DNA of 64,000 nucleotides from Criblamydia sequanensis CRIB-18 (lineage in GTDB: Bacteria > Chlamydiota > Chlamydiia > Chlamydiales > Criblamydiaceae), in assembly GCF_000750955.1 (NCBI RefSeq), contig NZ_CCEJ010000003.1:124001-188000 (forward strand), given 5' to 3'. A program made the position numbers and the translations under genes. Below the pieces are notes generated by a model. It was given only the letters and a program-made list of their open reading frames with translations, was not told the DNA's origin and searched no databases. Shown one piece after another: positions 34,862-44,162 of the stretch. Numbering within the stretch: the first letter of the stretch is position 1; every line of letters begins with the position of its first letter.

Positions 34862-36184
34862 ATGCAAGAAACCCTGGAAAGGGAGCTCTATCGATTTATA
34901 AAGCAGCATCTAAGTTCTAATAAAATAGCATTGCTTGGATTGTCGGGGGGGCCGGATTCCTTTTCCCTTTATCAACTGCTTTTAAAATTAAAAATTCCCT
35001 TTGCCGTAGCGCACATCGACCATGGCTGGAGAAAAGAAAGTAAAGAAGAGCTTCTTCTGCTAGAAAAAATGGCGAAGAAGGATAATCTCTCTTTTTTCTC
35101 TAAAACGCTTGTCTACCCTGACAAAGTTAAAAACCTTGAAGCCTTTTGCAGAGCGGCTAGGATACAATTTTTCAAAAGCCTTGTTGAAACCCATCAGATG
35201 GATGGGGTTTTTTTAGCCCATCATGCCGATGATCTTGCCGAAACCGTCTTAAAAAGGGTTTCTGAAGGTTACGCTCTGCCTTTTCTTGGCGGGATGAAAC
35301 CGGTATCTGTCATGAAAGGAATCAAGATCCTCAGGCCTCTTTTATTCACTCCTAAACAGATGTTATTAGATTGGCTAAGTAAACAGAGCGTTTCTTTTAA
35401 ACCTTTCTTAGATTCCACAAACTTGGATGAGCATTATTTAAGACCGAAAATGAGAGAGAAAATTATCCCTTTTCTTGAAAAAGAATTCGGGAAGAAAATT
35501 AAAAATTCTCTTGTAAGAATGGGAAAAGAATCTGCCGAGCTTACCCGGTATTTGGATAGCAAAGTTGAAGCCTCATTTGCCGGCCTTAAAAAAAATGCTT
35601 GGGGGTCTTATCTAGATTTTGATTCTTTTAGACTTGAAGACTATGAGAGACGCTATTTATTAAAAAAAATATTGATTACACAAAATTTTGGCCTTTCAGA
35701 CAAACAATTTGAATCCGTTTTGGATCACTTAAATAATTTTTCAGCCAACAAGCAATTTTTAAAAGATAAAAAAAGAGTCTATGTTGATCGAGGCCATCTT
35801 TTTCTTTTTGAAAAGGAAGTCCTTCCTTTTGAAGGGGAATGGATGCTTAAAGAAGGGGTTAATGAATTCGGGGACTTGCAAATTGAAGTTTCAAAAATTA
35901 AAAATTTCGTTATTGAGAAAAAAGGATGGGAGTCTCTTTTTAAAGACGGGCTTTTAATTACGTTGCCTTCTTTAGATTATAGATTGGGAAAAGTTACCCC
36001 TAAAATGGATTATGGAGAGCATAAAACATTGGATAAATTTTGGAATGAAAAGAAAGTTCCGGCTTTTTTTAGGGATAAATTACCGGGCCTTTTTTCATCT
36101 CGAAAGTTAGAAAAAGAGTTGCTTGTTCCGACTAACATAAAAGAAGATGAGAAGCTCTATTTAATTAAAATAACGCCCAAATAA
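34862..36184 (+). CDS. tilS: tRNA(Ile)-lysidine synthetase
   Basis: Modifies C34 of tRNA-Ile(CAU) with lysine so that it reads AUA. N-terminal PP-loop ATPase motif LGLSGGPDSFSLY (about residues 22-34), then VAHIDHGWRKES (about 50-61) and LAHHADDLAETVL (about 118-130), with RPKMREKIIPFL at about 195. These are all typical of TilS. The C-terminal ~200 residues are the poorly conserved tRNA-binding part. Position next to ftsH is shared with many bacteria and with Chlamydia (mesJ-ftsH). Confidence 0.93.
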   Translation: MQETLERELYRFIKQHLSSNKIALLGLSGGPDSFSLYQLLLKLKIPFAVAHIDHGWRKESKEELLLLEKMAKKDNLSFFSKTLVYPDKVKNLEAFCRAARIQFFKSLVETHQMDGVFLAHHADDLAETVLKRVSEGYALPFLGGMKPVSVMKGIKILRPLLFTPKQMLLDWLSKQSVSFKPFLDSTNLDEHYLRPKMREKIIPFLEKEFGKKIKNSLVRMGKESAELTRYLDSKVEASFAGLKKNAWGSYLDFDSFRLEDYERRYLLKKILITQNFGLSDKQFESVLDHLNNFSANKQFLKDKKRVYVDRGHLFLFEKEVLPFEGEWMLKEGVNEFGDLQIEVSKIKNFVIEKKGWESLFKDGLLITLPSLDYRLGKVTPKMDYGEHKTLDKFWNEKKVPAFFRDKLPGLFSSRKLEKELLVPTNIKEDEKLYLIKITPK

Positions 36185-36244
36185 AGCGGAATAACCGTTA
36201 TATTTTTTTTTAAATATTAGAGAGAGTCCAGAAGAGGATGAAGG

Positions 36245-36274
36245 TTGATACCGAATAAGTTATTATGATACAAT
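36245..36274 (+). promoter_or_regulatory. Candidate sigma-66-type promoter of ftsH
   Basis: TTGATA (36245-36250), an 18-base spacer, and TACAAT (36269-36274). This would give a ~110-base leader before the ftsH ATG. Confidence 0.5.
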
Positions 36275-36393
36275 GGGAAAAAATAATGATTTTTCACCCA
36301 GAATCAATCTATTAAGCTTAACTTAAGCAATTTAAGTACAAATCCTAGCTCAAGGCTGAGCCTAAGCACAAAAATGGTGGTTTTCCAAATATT

Positions 36394-39150
36394 ATGAGCA
36401 ATGATGGTAAACAAGATTTCAAAAAAGGCCTTTCCAATAGTTTTATTTGGTTTTTGATGGCCGCCTTTTTTCTCGCATTTATGGTCCAAAGTTTTATCGA
36501 TACTAAAATTGCGAAGGTTTCATTCAGCTATCAGTTGGAACACCTAATCAATTTACAGTTAATCCAACCTGAAGACAGCAGAAAAATTGCGCTGAATGAT
36601 AATTTAGTTACTTTTAGCGGAAAATTTAGAGATAGAAGAACAGACGAGGGGAAAAAACGATTTAAGTTCTTGGAACTCCTCAATGAAAATCATCAATTAA
36701 AACAAGAGCTTGCTCAAGCAAGCGACGATTTAAAATCCTTGAGATCAAAAGTGATCGATTCCGCTCAGTGGTATTTGCAACTGACGGGAGTTGCTATTCC
36801 GTCTCAAGGTTTTATTGTTATTGATGACTTTTATTCGACTTCTGAAGATGACTATAGTGTTGTCATTAGAAGCGTTTCTTCAAAAAAAGGAGAGAGCTTA
36901 AAGGATCTTAAGCAACGCTTTGATTCTTTTGGAGATTCTCCAAGCTACCAAGAAGCCAATGATTTCGGCAATGACATCATCACTTTAGTTAGAAATTTTA
37001 GATCTCCTTTGCTTGGCATCGGCAATCAGGGAATGAAGCTGCAGCTAAAGAAAATCGAAGATGACGTCGAGAAAATAATTGGTTCAAAAGCGACCCCTCA
37101 AGAAAAGATGGAAAGTTATCATCAGATGCTGGCTCTTCTTAAAAATCTTACTGATAAGTTAAACACTGTTGAAGACCACGTTCGCTTGTCGAATTTAAGA
37201 AGTATTAGAAGCTATAAAGAAGAAATTGATATTTATTCACAGCTGGTTTCAAGACTTGAAGACAATCAAATCCAGCTTGAAAAAGCGGCTCAATCTGTGG
37301 CTCAAGTCATATGGTTTTATAATAATCAGGAGCTTTCCACTAAGGCTTTAGAAAAACAAGACCCTGAAGTCTTTAGCCACTGGTTTACTAACGCTAAAGA
37401 AGAATGGAACAGTTTTGATCAAAATGCAGGCGGCTTCTTTAAAGCGCCTGACCAGCCTTTAAATCTTGTTCTGGAAAAAAGGTTTAAAAGCCAGGAGCCT
37501 GCCCCTAATTATTTTAACTACCTTTTCACCATCCTGCCCTTCCTTCTTGTGGTATTTATCCTATACTTCATTTTTTCAAGACAAATGAAGGGAATGAATA
37601 CGAATGCTTTAAACTTTGGAAAATCACCTGCAAGGCTGATGACTAAAGACCAGAATAAGATTACTTTTAAAGATGTGGCGGGCCTTGAAGAGGAAGTAGA
37701 AGAGCTCCAAGAAATTGTAGACTTTCTTAAAAATCCTAAAAAATTTACAGCTCTTGGCGGACGCATTCCAAAGGGGGTTTTACTTGTTGGGCCGCCCGGA
37801 ACCGGTAAAACTTTAATAGGAAAAGCAGTCGCCGGCGAAGCGAACCGCCCTTTCTTTTCTATATCGGGTTCTGACTTTGTTGAAATGTTTGTCGGAGTCG
37901 GTGCTAGCCGTATCCGTGATATGTTTGACCAAGCGAAGAAAAATGCCCCCTGCATTATCTTTATCGATGAAATTGATGCGGTCGGCCGTCATCGAGGAGC
38001 CGGTATCGGCGGCGGGCACGATGAAAGAGAGCAAACCTTAAACCAGCTTCTTGTAGAAATGGATGGATTCGACACCAATGAAGGCGTCATCCTCATGGCT
38101 GCAACTAATAGACCGGACGTTCTGGATAAAGCTCTTTTGCGCCCCGGTCGATTTGATAGACGCATTATCGTGAACTTGCCTGATGTAAAAGGGCGTTTTG
38201 AGATCCTTAAAGTCCACGCAAAAAGAATCAAGCTTGATCCCTCTGTTGATTTAATGAAGATAGCAAGAGCGACGCCCGGCTGTTCAGGAGCAGACCTTGC
38301 CAACATTCTTAATGAAGCGGCTTTACTTGCGGCAAGAAAAAATAGAACGGCAGTCACAGCTGAAGATACAGCCGAAGCTCGCGATAAAGTTTTATACGGA
38401 AAAGAAAGAAGAAGCCTTGAGCTTGATGAAAATGAGAAATTGACAACCGCCTACCATGAAGCGGGTCATGCGATTGTTAGCTTGCATGTTGAGCATGCCG
38501 ATCCTGTTGATAAAGTCACTATAATTCCACGAGGCATGTCGCTTGGAGCGACCATGTTTTTGCCTAAAAAGAATAGGGTGAGTTACTGGAGAAAAGAGCT
38601 TGTTGATAGATTAGCTGTATTAATGGGTGGAAGAGCCGCTGAGGATGTTTTTGTCAATGACTTCTCGTCAGGCGCAAAACAAGACATCGAGCAGGCCACT
38701 TCCCTTGCCCACAATATGATCTGCCAGTGGGGAATGAGTGATAAAATGGGGGCTGTTTTCTATGGGGAAAGCAGCGACACCGGCTATTACGGCATCGGCG
38801 GTCATTATGAAAAGCACTATTCCGAAGAGACGGCAAAAAAGATCGATGATGAGATGAAAACCATCCTTCACGAGGCTTACGAAAGAGCAAAATCTTTGGT
38901 TATTAAGTATAAAGAACAGATTGAGCTAATGACTTCGATGCTCATCAAATACGAAACGCTTTCAGCCGAAGATGTTCTTGAGATTGCCAATGACAGCTTT
39001 GATGAGAATAAGGCGATCCAGAGACGAAAAGAAGCGGATGAAGCGCATAAAAAGAAAATGCCAACACCGCCTCCACTTCCTCAAGATGAGGGTCCATCGA
39101 AAATAAATCGAGAGCCTCCTCAGCAACTATCGCCTGATGCGACTATGTAG
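36394..39150 (+). CDS. ftsH: ATP-dependent zinc metalloprotease FtsH
   Basis: A membrane-anchored AAA+ protease that degrades misfolded and regulatory membrane proteins. Two membrane helices lie at about residues 14-34 and 375-393. They bracket an unusually large (~340-residue) periplasmic domain with coiled-coil character; E. coli FtsH has about 75 residues there. The AAA part has Walker A GPPGTGKT (about 466), Walker [17 protein letters not shown], and [23 protein letters not shown]. The protease site is YHEAGHAI (about 687-694), with the downstream Asp ligand region [14 protein letters not shown]. The proline-rich tail is disordered. A protein this long with an enlarged periplasmic domain fits chlamydial FtsH. 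A terminator follows directly. Confidence 0.97.
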   Translation: MSNDGKQDFKKGLSNSFIWFLMAAFFLAFMVQSFIDTKIAKVSFSYQLEHLINLQLIQPEDSRKIALNDNLVTFSGKFRDRRTDEGKKRFKFLELLNENHQLKQELAQASDDLKSLRSKVIDSAQWYLQLTGVAIPSQGFIVIDDFYSTSEDDYSVVIRSVSSKKGESLKDLKQRFDSFGDSPSYQEANDFGNDIITLVRNFRSPLLGIGNQGMKLQLKKIEDDVEKIIGSKATPQEKMESYHQMLALLKNLTDKLNTVEDHVRLSNLRSIRSYKEEIDIYSQLVSRLEDNQIQLEKAAQSVAQVIWFYNNQELSTKALEKQDPEVFSHWFTNAKEEWNSFDQNAGGFFKAPDQPLNLVLEKRFKSQEPAPNYFNYLFTILPFLLVVFILYFIFSRQMKGMNTNALNFGKSPARLMTKDQNKITFKDVAGLEEEVEELQEIVDFLKNPKKFTALGGRIPKGVLLVGPPGTGKTLIGKAVAGEANRPFFSISGSDFVEMFVGVGASRIRDMFDQAKKNAPCIIFIDEIDAVGRHRGAGIGGGHDEREQTLNQLLVEMDGFDTNEGVILMAATNRPDVLDKALLRPGRFDRRIIVNLPDVKGRFEILKVHAKRIKLDPSVDLMKIARATPGCSGADLANILNEAALLAARKNRTAVTAEDTAEARDKVLYGKERRSLELDENEKLTTAYHEAGHAIVSLHVEHADPVDKVTIIPRGMSLGATMFLPKKNRVSYWRKELVDRLAVLMGGRAAEDVFVNDFSSGAKQDIEQATSLAHNMICQWGMSDKMGAVFYGESSDTGYYGIGGHYEKHYSEETAKKIDDEMKTILHEAYERAKSLVIKYKEQIELMTSMLIKYETLSAEDVLEIANDSFDENKAIQRRKEADEAHKKKMPTPPPLPQDEGPSKINREPPQQLSPDATM

Positions 39151-39169
39151 GAAGGAAGTTCAAGAAATG

Positions 39170-39205
39170 AAAAAGCCGAAGGTTAAACCCTTCGGCTTTT
39201 TTTTT
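39170..39205 (+). terminator. Terminator of ftsH
   Basis: The stem AAAAGCCGAAGGG/CCCTTCGGCTTTT is followed by nine T residues, just beyond the ftsH stop. Confidence 0.9.
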
Positions 39206-39227
39206 ACGGGTAAAAACCCGGAAAAGA

Positions 39228-39290
39228 AGCTTTAACTGCAGGTGCAGCCGTTTCGCCTAAGGAAGTTTGGCCATGCGGGGTAACTCTTAA
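39228..39290 (-). repeat. Degenerate second copy of the pnp 3' end
   Basis: Positions 39228-39290 resemble 39347-39415, the last codons and trailer of pnp: AGCTTTAACTGCA..GCAGCCGTTTCGCC..GGAAG.TTGGCC against AGCTTAGTTTAAGCA..GCTGCCGTTGGCG..GGAAGCGTGGCC. The flanking terminators are also alike. The copy is no longer in frame with anything and looks like the remnant of a tandem duplication of pnp's tail. Confidence 0.55.
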
Positions 39291-39292
39291 AT

Positions 39293-39333
39293 GAAAAAGC
39301 CGAAGGTTATCTTTGATAACTTTCGGCTTTTTA
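39293..39333 (-). terminator. Terminator of pnp
   Basis: The stem AAAAAGCCGAAgGTTATC/GATAACtTTCGGCTTTTT has a 3-base loop and lies 20 bases past the pnp stop. The outer stem sequence matches the ftsH terminator. Confidence 0.85.
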
Positions 39334-39354
39334 GATAAGCTCTTTAAGCTTAGT

Positions 39355-41475
39355 TTAAGCAGCAGGGGCTGCCGTTGGCGTTTGAGGAAGCGTGGCCTTT
39401 CGGCTTAACTTCACTTGACCTCTTTCATTGATGTCGATGACCTTAACACGGATATTATCGCCTTCTTTAACGACTTCTTCCATGCTCTTAATGCGCATTA
39501 CATCAAACTCGGAAATGTGGCAAAGGCCCTCTTTTCCGGGTAATATTTCAACAAAGACCCCGAAAGGAACAACTGATGTGACACGACCTGCATAGATGCG
39601 GCCGACTTCTACCTCGGAAGTTAATCCCAAGATGAATTCTTTGGCTTTTTCTATACTTGCAAGGTCAGGGGAGGCGATGCTGACTAAGCCATCGTCTGAG
39701 ATATTAATCTCAACACCTGTTTTTTCGATGATCTCACGGATTTTCTTTCCACCCGGGCCAATAACTTCGCCGATTTTGCTTGGCTTAATTTTTATCGTTT
39801 CAATTCTTGGAGCATGCCGAGACATAGCTTTATGCGAAGGGCAAGCGGATAGCATGATTTCCAGGATATGAATACGGCCTTTTTTAGCTTGTAAAAGAGC
39901 TGTTTTCATAATCTCTATGGAAATACCCTCTACTTTAATATCCATTTGGAAAGCTGTGATGCCTTCTTTATCGCCGGATACTTTAAAGTCCATATCTCCA
40001 AGAGCATCTTCAATGCCAAGGATATCCGATAGAACCACGTACTTATCTTTTTCAAGAATAAGTCCCATAGCGATACCGGCAACCGGGCGCTTAATCGGAA
40101 CGCCTGCATCCATCATGGCAAGGCATCCTCCGCAGACAGAGGCCATAGAGGAAGAGCCATTAGACTCAGTAATATTAGACTCTAATCGAATGACGTAAGG
40201 GAATTCTTCTTTAGAAGGAAGCGTTGGCATTAAGGATCTCTCGGCGAGTTTTCCATGCCCGACTTCTCTTCTTCCCGGAGGTCCCATTCTACCTGTCTCA
40301 CCGACAGAGAAAGGAGGGAAGAAATATTGAAGATAGAATTTTTCGGAATCTTCGCCTTCCAGGCTTTCAAAACGCTGCGCCATGCTGTCGCCGCCGAGGG
40401 TGCAAACCGCAAGGGCTTGAGTTTCGCCTCTTGTGAAAATGCCGCTTCCATGAGCTCTAGGTAAGAAGGAGAGTTCAATGTCTATTGGTCGAATGTCAAA
40501 AGGCGATCTGCCATCGCTTCTCACGCTCTCTTCCAAGATCATTTCACGCATCATTTCAGATTCAAGCATCTTATGAGCTTTTTCAACGTACACAGGGTCA
40601 TGAAGAGGGTCTTCACTATTATCGTTTAATTCCGTGCAGAGAGCCGCTAAAGTATCCGCTTTGATAGCTCCAAGGGCAATTTCCCTCTCTTGCTTTTTAT
40701 TGATGCGAAGCGCTTTTCTAAGTTTGTCTTTGCCAAGGGAGTTCACAGCATTAATTGTTTCTTGCGGGATTGTAATGAGCTGATCTAAAACCTTTGGTTT
40801 GCCGATCTCTTCTTGCCACTTCTTAATTCCTTGTGCGATAATTTTTATCGCAGCGTGGCCGGTTTCAATTGCCTTTAGAACTTCTTCTTCGGTTAAATAA
40901 TCGGCGTAGCCTTCAATCATTAGGACAGCTTCTTCTGTTCCTGCGATCATAAGATCAAGCTTTGACTCGCTCATCTCGGCAATGGTCGGGTTGATGACAA
41001 ATCGACCGCCGACCAAACCAACACGAACCCCGGCAATTGGCTTTAGCAAAGGGATGTCTGAGATGGAGAGGGCGGCTGAAGCTGCGCATATGGCTAACGG
41101 CTCTGGAGCCACAACCCCGTCATAAGACCATACGTAAGAGAGAAGCTGAACTTCATTATAGTATCCTTCCGGAAACATGGGGCGGATAGGACGGTCAATA
41201 AGGCGGCTTACTAAAATTTCTTTTTGTGTGGATTTCCCTTGGCGTTTAATGAATCCGCCGACTGTTTTTCCGGCCGATGAGAAGTTTTCTTGGTAGTCGA
41301 CTCTTAAAGGGAAGAAATCGGTAGTTCCAACTGTTTTGGCAGCGACAGCTGCGCAAAACACAATAGTTTCACCGGATCTGACAAGAACCGATCCATTAGC
41401 TTGTTTTGCGATTTTTCCTGTTTCAAATGAAATGGTTTTTCCGTCCACTTCAACAGAAAAGCTCTTTTTTTCCAT
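39355..41475 (-). CDS. pnp: Polynucleotide phosphorylase
   Basis: A 3'-5' phosphorolytic exoribonuclease, core of mRNA decay. 706 aa. It has two RNase PH-like domains (first with NFSSAGKTVGGFIKRQGK and RLIDRPIRPMFPEGY, second with RAHGSGIFTRGETQALAV and SDILGIEDALGDMDFKVSG holding the catalytic Asp residues). A KH domain follows (KPSKIGEVIGPGGKKIREII, about residues 560-580), then an S1 domain (GRIYAGRVTSVVPFGVFVEI, about 630-650). It ends in an Ala/Pro/Thr tail. ATG 41475 has GAGG nine bases upstream. As in most bacteria it lies downstream of rpsO on the same strand, but with a terminator and a 278-base leader between. Confidence 0.97.
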   Translation of the reverse strand: MEKKSFSVEVDGKTISFETGKIAKQANGSVLVRSGETIVFCAAVAAKTVGTTDFFPLRVDYQENFSSAGKTVGGFIKRQGKSTQKEILVSRLIDRPIRPMFPEGYYNEVQLLSYVWSYDGVVAPEPLAICAASAALSISDIPLLKPIAGVRVGLVGGRFVINPTIAEMSESKLDLMIAGTEEAVLMIEGYADYLTEEEVLKAIETGHAAIKIIAQGIKKWQEEIGKPKVLDQLITIPQETINAVNSLGKDKLRKALRINKKQEREIALGAIKADTLAALCTELNDNSEDPLHDPVYVEKAHKMLESEMMREMILEESVRSDGRSPFDIRPIDIELSFLPRAHGSGIFTRGETQALAVCTLGGDSMAQRFESLEGEDSEKFYLQYFFPPFSVGETGRMGPPGRREVGHGKLAERSLMPTLPSKEEFPYVIRLESNITESNGSSSMASVCGGCLAMMDAGVPIKRPVAGIAMGLILEKDKYVVLSDILGIEDALGDMDFKVSGDKEGITAFQMDIKVEGISIEIMKTALLQAKKGRIHILEIMLSACPSHKAMSRHAPRIETIKIKPSKIGEVIGPGGKKIREIIEKTGVEINISDDGLVSIASPDLASIEKAKEFILGLTSEVEVGRIYAGRVTSVVPFGVFVEILPGKEGLCHISEFDVMRIKSMEEVVKEGDNIRVKVIDINERGQVKLSRKATLPQTPTAAPAA

Positions 41476-41534
41476 AGTGTTAACCTCGTAGGTATTTTTT
41501 TGTTAAAAGGTTAACTAAAAGGGAGTTATAGAAT

Positions 41535-41574
41535 TCAGAAAATAGCCCTGAAGATTTCCAGCCCTATTTTCTGA
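41535..41574 (-). promoter_or_regulatory. Long hairpin in the pnp leader
   Basis: TCAGAAAATAG (41535-41545) pairs perfectly with CTATTTTCTGA (41564-41574), with further short pairing in the loop. It lies 60 bases upstream of the pnp start codon. In E. coli a long leader hairpin cut by RNase III mediates pnp autocontrol; a similar role here is inference. The remainder of the 324-base rpsO-pnp gap holds the rpsO terminator and presumably a pnp promoter I could not place. Confidence 0.5.
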
Positions 41575-41752
41575 TTTCTACACCTTTTAGGATAACCTTG
41601 ATAAAATTTTAAGATTTCGCTCTTGTTTATTAGAGGGAAATTTTAAAAACTCCGGCATGTCTTATCAAGAGATATTTTTACGTTTGTCTCTTTAGAGGCC
41701 TGAAGCTAGATTAGTGTGGATTAAGAAAAGATATTTTGCAATGCTAGAAGAT

Positions 41753-41782
41753 AAAAAAAAGGCAGCTAAAAAGCTGCCTTAA
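41753..41782 (-). terminator. Terminator of rpsO
   Basis: The stem AAGGCAGCT/AGCTGCCTT with a 4-base loop is followed on the minus strand by eight T residues; 18 bases after the rpsO stop. Confidence 0.9.
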
Positions 41783-41799
41783 CTATACATTCAATAAAA

Positions 41800-42069
41800 T
41801 CAGCGACGCAACTTCAGTTTGGTGATCAACGATTGATAACGCACAGTATCTGTAGAGTTAAGATAATCTAAGAGACGGCGGCGTTGACCGACAAGCTTAA
41901 GAAGAGCAAGTCGTGATGCATGGTCTTTAGGAGAACGCTTCAAGTGTTCTGTCAGCTCAGCTATGCGCTCTGTCAGTATGGCGATTTGAACATCAGCAGA
42001 TCCTGTGTCTTTTTCATGAAGCTGAAACTTCTTGGTAATCTCCTCTTTAGTGCCTTTATCTAGAGACAT
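41800..42069 (-). CDS. rpsO: 30S ribosomal protein S15
   Basis: 89 aa, the universal S15 length. It binds 16S rRNA in the central domain and initiates platform assembly. Signatures are [51 protein letters not shown] and [21 protein letters not shown] purine tract precedes the ATG. The leader also holds a small hairpin GGACA/TGTCC at 42095-42109 and nearby GC-rich segments that might serve S15 autoregulation, as known in several bacteria. Confidence 0.98.
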   Translation of the reverse strand: MSLDKGTKEEITKKFQLHEKDTGSADVQIAILTERIAELTEHLKRSPKDHASRLALLKLVGQRRRLLDYLNSTDTVRYQSLITKLKLRR

Positions 42070-42144
42070 TCAGCGAATCCCCCCCGGGTTTTATGGACAG
42101 GCGATGTCCGGTTTAATATTGTTATGTGTAAGGATTTTATAAAG

Positions 42145-42174
42145 ATTATAGCATGTTGGGGATTTATTCAGCAA
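42145..42174 (-). promoter_or_regulatory. Promoter of rpsO, extended -10
   Basis: On the minus strand: TTGCTG (42174-42169), an 18-base spacer, and TATAAT (42150-42145) preceded by TGC (extended -10 TGCTATAAT). The predicted leader is about 70 bases. Confidence 0.65.
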
Positions 42175-42221
42175 GACTTAAGGCTTCAGGAGAAATGAGA
42201 AAAATTCGGGTTTTGAATATC

Positions 42222-42479
42222 TTAGACCTTCGTATCTAGGATGACCTCTATGTAAGTCGGGAAAAGATTGCTTTCGTCTCTTCTAAAAACCACCTTAAAG
42301 GGCATTTTTAAAAGTCCCTGATACTTAGCTTGTTGAAGTTCATTCCAGATCTCTTTGTGCAGTGTATCATCGGCCTTTCTCCCCTTATATTTAGCTAGGA
42401 TCCCGTCTACAATTTCCTGCTCCTGCTTTCTTATGATGTCGTATCCGTAAAAAGGATGCTCATCCTCATGTAAACTCAT
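42222..42479 (-). CDS. Conserved-looking small hypothetical protein (85 aa)
   Basis: I place the start at the ATG at 42479 because a strong AAGAGG lies six bases upstream. The frame stays open to a GTG at 42581 (119 aa), which has no ribosome-binding site. The product is soluble and mixed-charge: HPFYGYDIIRKQEQEIVDGI, then NELQQAKYQGLLKMPFKVVF. Not recognised. It sits between rpsO and the coiled-coil gene, within the conserved chlamydial block. Confidence 0.65.
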   Translation of the reverse strand: MSLHEDEHPFYGYDIIRKQEQEIVDGILAKYKGRKADDTLHKEIWNELQQAKYQGLLKMPFKVVFRRDESNLFPTYIEVILDTKV

Positions 42480-42690
42480 GGTATCCTCTTGCAATTTTGG
42501 AAGATATAATGGTAAATTCTTATCTCTTAAGAGAGCCTCTATAAACCTTTGGATTGGAGGATTGCGGTTAGGAAATCTCACTCAATCTGTGGGGTTTTAA
42601 GCCTTGTTTTTCGGCAGCTCCTAGGGTTAACAAAAGACCTTCAAGATCTTTAGGTTATAGACTCTCTCTAAATTCAAGAACAAGCAAAAG

Positions 42691-43398
42691 GTGAACGACA
42701 TGCTTAAAAATGCAACAAACCACGAGAAATTTGCGATCCTTAGTCCCTGGTTCCATGAAATTGTCTTAGAGGTAAAAAAAGATTTGAAAAATGACCATCT
42801 GAGAAAAGACATCCAGTTCCTAAAAGCTTATTTTCCCTCTAAGAATATCAATAAGATATCAAGCGAAGAATTGGTGCAAGGATACTCCTCAGCAATTAAA
42901 AATAAGGAGCTTGCTGAGAATTTAGGGGATTTTATCGCCAACCGCTGGCTTTTTAAACATTCGGATGTGTATTACTTTTTTGAAGAAAAGTTGAAGGGCT
43001 TAAACGCAGATTTTCAAAACCTTGAAGAAGTAGATGACGAATTTGGCAAAACTTTAATGAATCAGGCTTCACAAAAGTTCGGGTATCAGACTTCTTATAT
43101 TTTCTCGATCTTGAACTCTGTTGTTTTTTCAAAGAAAATTTTCGATGAATTTAGAGAATTGGCCATAGAAGAAGCTAAACAACATCTCGTTAATAATGAG
43201 TCTGCAAAAGAGCTTGAAAGCTGGAATGAGAAAGAAAAAGCCTATGAACTACAAATATCTAGATTAGAAGAAAGATACAAAGATAAGCTTCTTGGCATGC
43301 AGAAGAAATATGACAAGGATGTGGAAGCTTTAAAGAAACAGATTTCGATGCTTCAGCGTAAACTGGAAGAAAAGAAAGAAGCTTGTCTTGTTTCGTAA
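42691..43398 (+). CDS. Coiled-coil hypothetical protein (235 aa)
   Basis: Residues 1-165 look globular and helical. Residues ~170-230 form a heptad-like coiled coil (LESWNEKEKAYELQISRLEE, then LKKQISMLQRKLEEKK). There is no membrane helix or signal. The stop lies seven bases upstream of the tadA ATG, so the genes are co-transcribed. Function unknown. Confidence 0.75.
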   Translation: MNDMLKNATNHEKFAILSPWFHEIVLEVKKDLKNDHLRKDIQFLKAYFPSKNINKISSEELVQGYSSAIKNKELAENLGDFIANRWLFKHSDVYYFFEEKLKGLNADFQNLEEVDDEFGKTLMNQASQKFGYQTSYIFSILNSVVFSKKIFDEFRELAIEEAKQHLVNNESAKELESWNEKEKAYELQISRLEERYKDKLLGMQKKYDKDVEALKKQISMLQRKLEEKKEACLVS

Positions 43399-43405
43399 GG
43401 AAATC

Positions 43406-43945
43406 ATGACCGTTCCTTTTCCTTTCACAATCGCGGCCTCAAATGATAATGAACGATTCATGCATGAGGCTTTAAAAGAGGCTTGGAAAGCATTTCAACT
43501 TGGTGAGGTCCCTGTCGGGGCTATTTTGGTTAAGAATGGACGTATCATTGCGCGGGGGCATAACCAGGTTGAATTGTTAAAAGATGCGACAGCGCATGCC
43601 GAGATGCTTTGCATCACTATCGGTGAATCGGCGGTAGAAAACTGGCGTTTGAAGGACACCACCCTTTACTGCACTATTGAACCTTGCTGCATGTGCGCCG
43701 GAGCGATGATGCTGTCTCGCATTCCAAAGCTTGTCTATGGAGCAAAAGACATCCGGCATGGAGCTCATGGAAGCTTTATCAATATCTTTGAGAAAGACCA
43801 CCCTACTCATACGATAGAGATTACAACCGGAGTCCTCGAGAATGAATGCGCTTATTTACTTCGCGATTTTTTCCAAAAGAGGAGGGTTGAAACTGAAAAA
43901 TTAAAAAAAGGGTTGAAGGATGACTCCTTGGGAAGCCATCAATAA
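43406..43945 (+). CDS. tadA: tRNA-specific adenosine deaminase
   Basis: Deaminates A34 to inosine in tRNA-Arg(ACG). Zn-binding cytidine-deaminase fold: HEALKEAWKAF..EVPVGAILV, the catalytic TAHAEM (His ligand and catalytic Glu) and EPCCMCAGAMMLSRIPKLVYGA (two Cys ligands). The ATG at 43406 has TAAGGA upstream; an upstream in-frame TTG is less likely. Its place downstream of pnp/rpsO is shared with Chlamydia. Confidence 0.93.
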   Translation: MTVPFPFTIAASNDNERFMHEALKEAWKAFQLGEVPVGAILVKNGRIIARGHNQVELLKDATAHAEMLCITIGESAVENWRLKDTTLYCTIEPCCMCAGAMMLSRIPKLVYGAKDIRHGAHGSFINIFEKDHPTHTIEITTGVLENECAYLLRDFFQKRRVETEKLKKGLKDDSLGSHQ

Positions 43946-44159
43946 TCAATATTTGGAAATCATCTCTCATCAAAAGAGCGTGCTTCTTAAACTCGGAAGA
44001 AGGTTTGTTCCAACCCTTACTCCGGACGATATTTTGCAGCCTAATGACTTTCAGGAACTGGAAAACAACCCTCATTTTAGATATGAAGAGGGCGTTTTAG
44101 CCGGAATTGAAACTGCTTATGCAGCTTTTTTGGCATTAAAAAGAGAAAGAGAAGCGTAA
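43920..44159 (+). CDS. Small hypothetical protein overlapping tadA (79 aa)
   Basis: The ATG lies inside the last 26 bases of tadA, with AAGGGTTGAAGG upstream, so it is translationally coupled. The product is soluble, with PTLTPDDILQPNDFQELENNP and a helical C-terminus (FRYEEGVLAGIETAYAAFLA). The pattern of a short helical protein with a central PDD..QP motif looks conserved, but I cannot name it. Confidence 0.7.
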   Translation: MTPWEAINNQYLEIISHQKSVLLKLGRRFVPTLTPDDILQPNDFQELENNPHFRYEEGVLAGIETAYAAFLALKREREA

Positions 44160-44162
44160 GAA

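Noticed and set aside
42480-42581. N-terminal extension of the 85-aa gene to a GTG at 42581
   Set aside because: The internal ATG at 42479 has a much better ribosome-binding site; the extension cannot be excluded without homologues.
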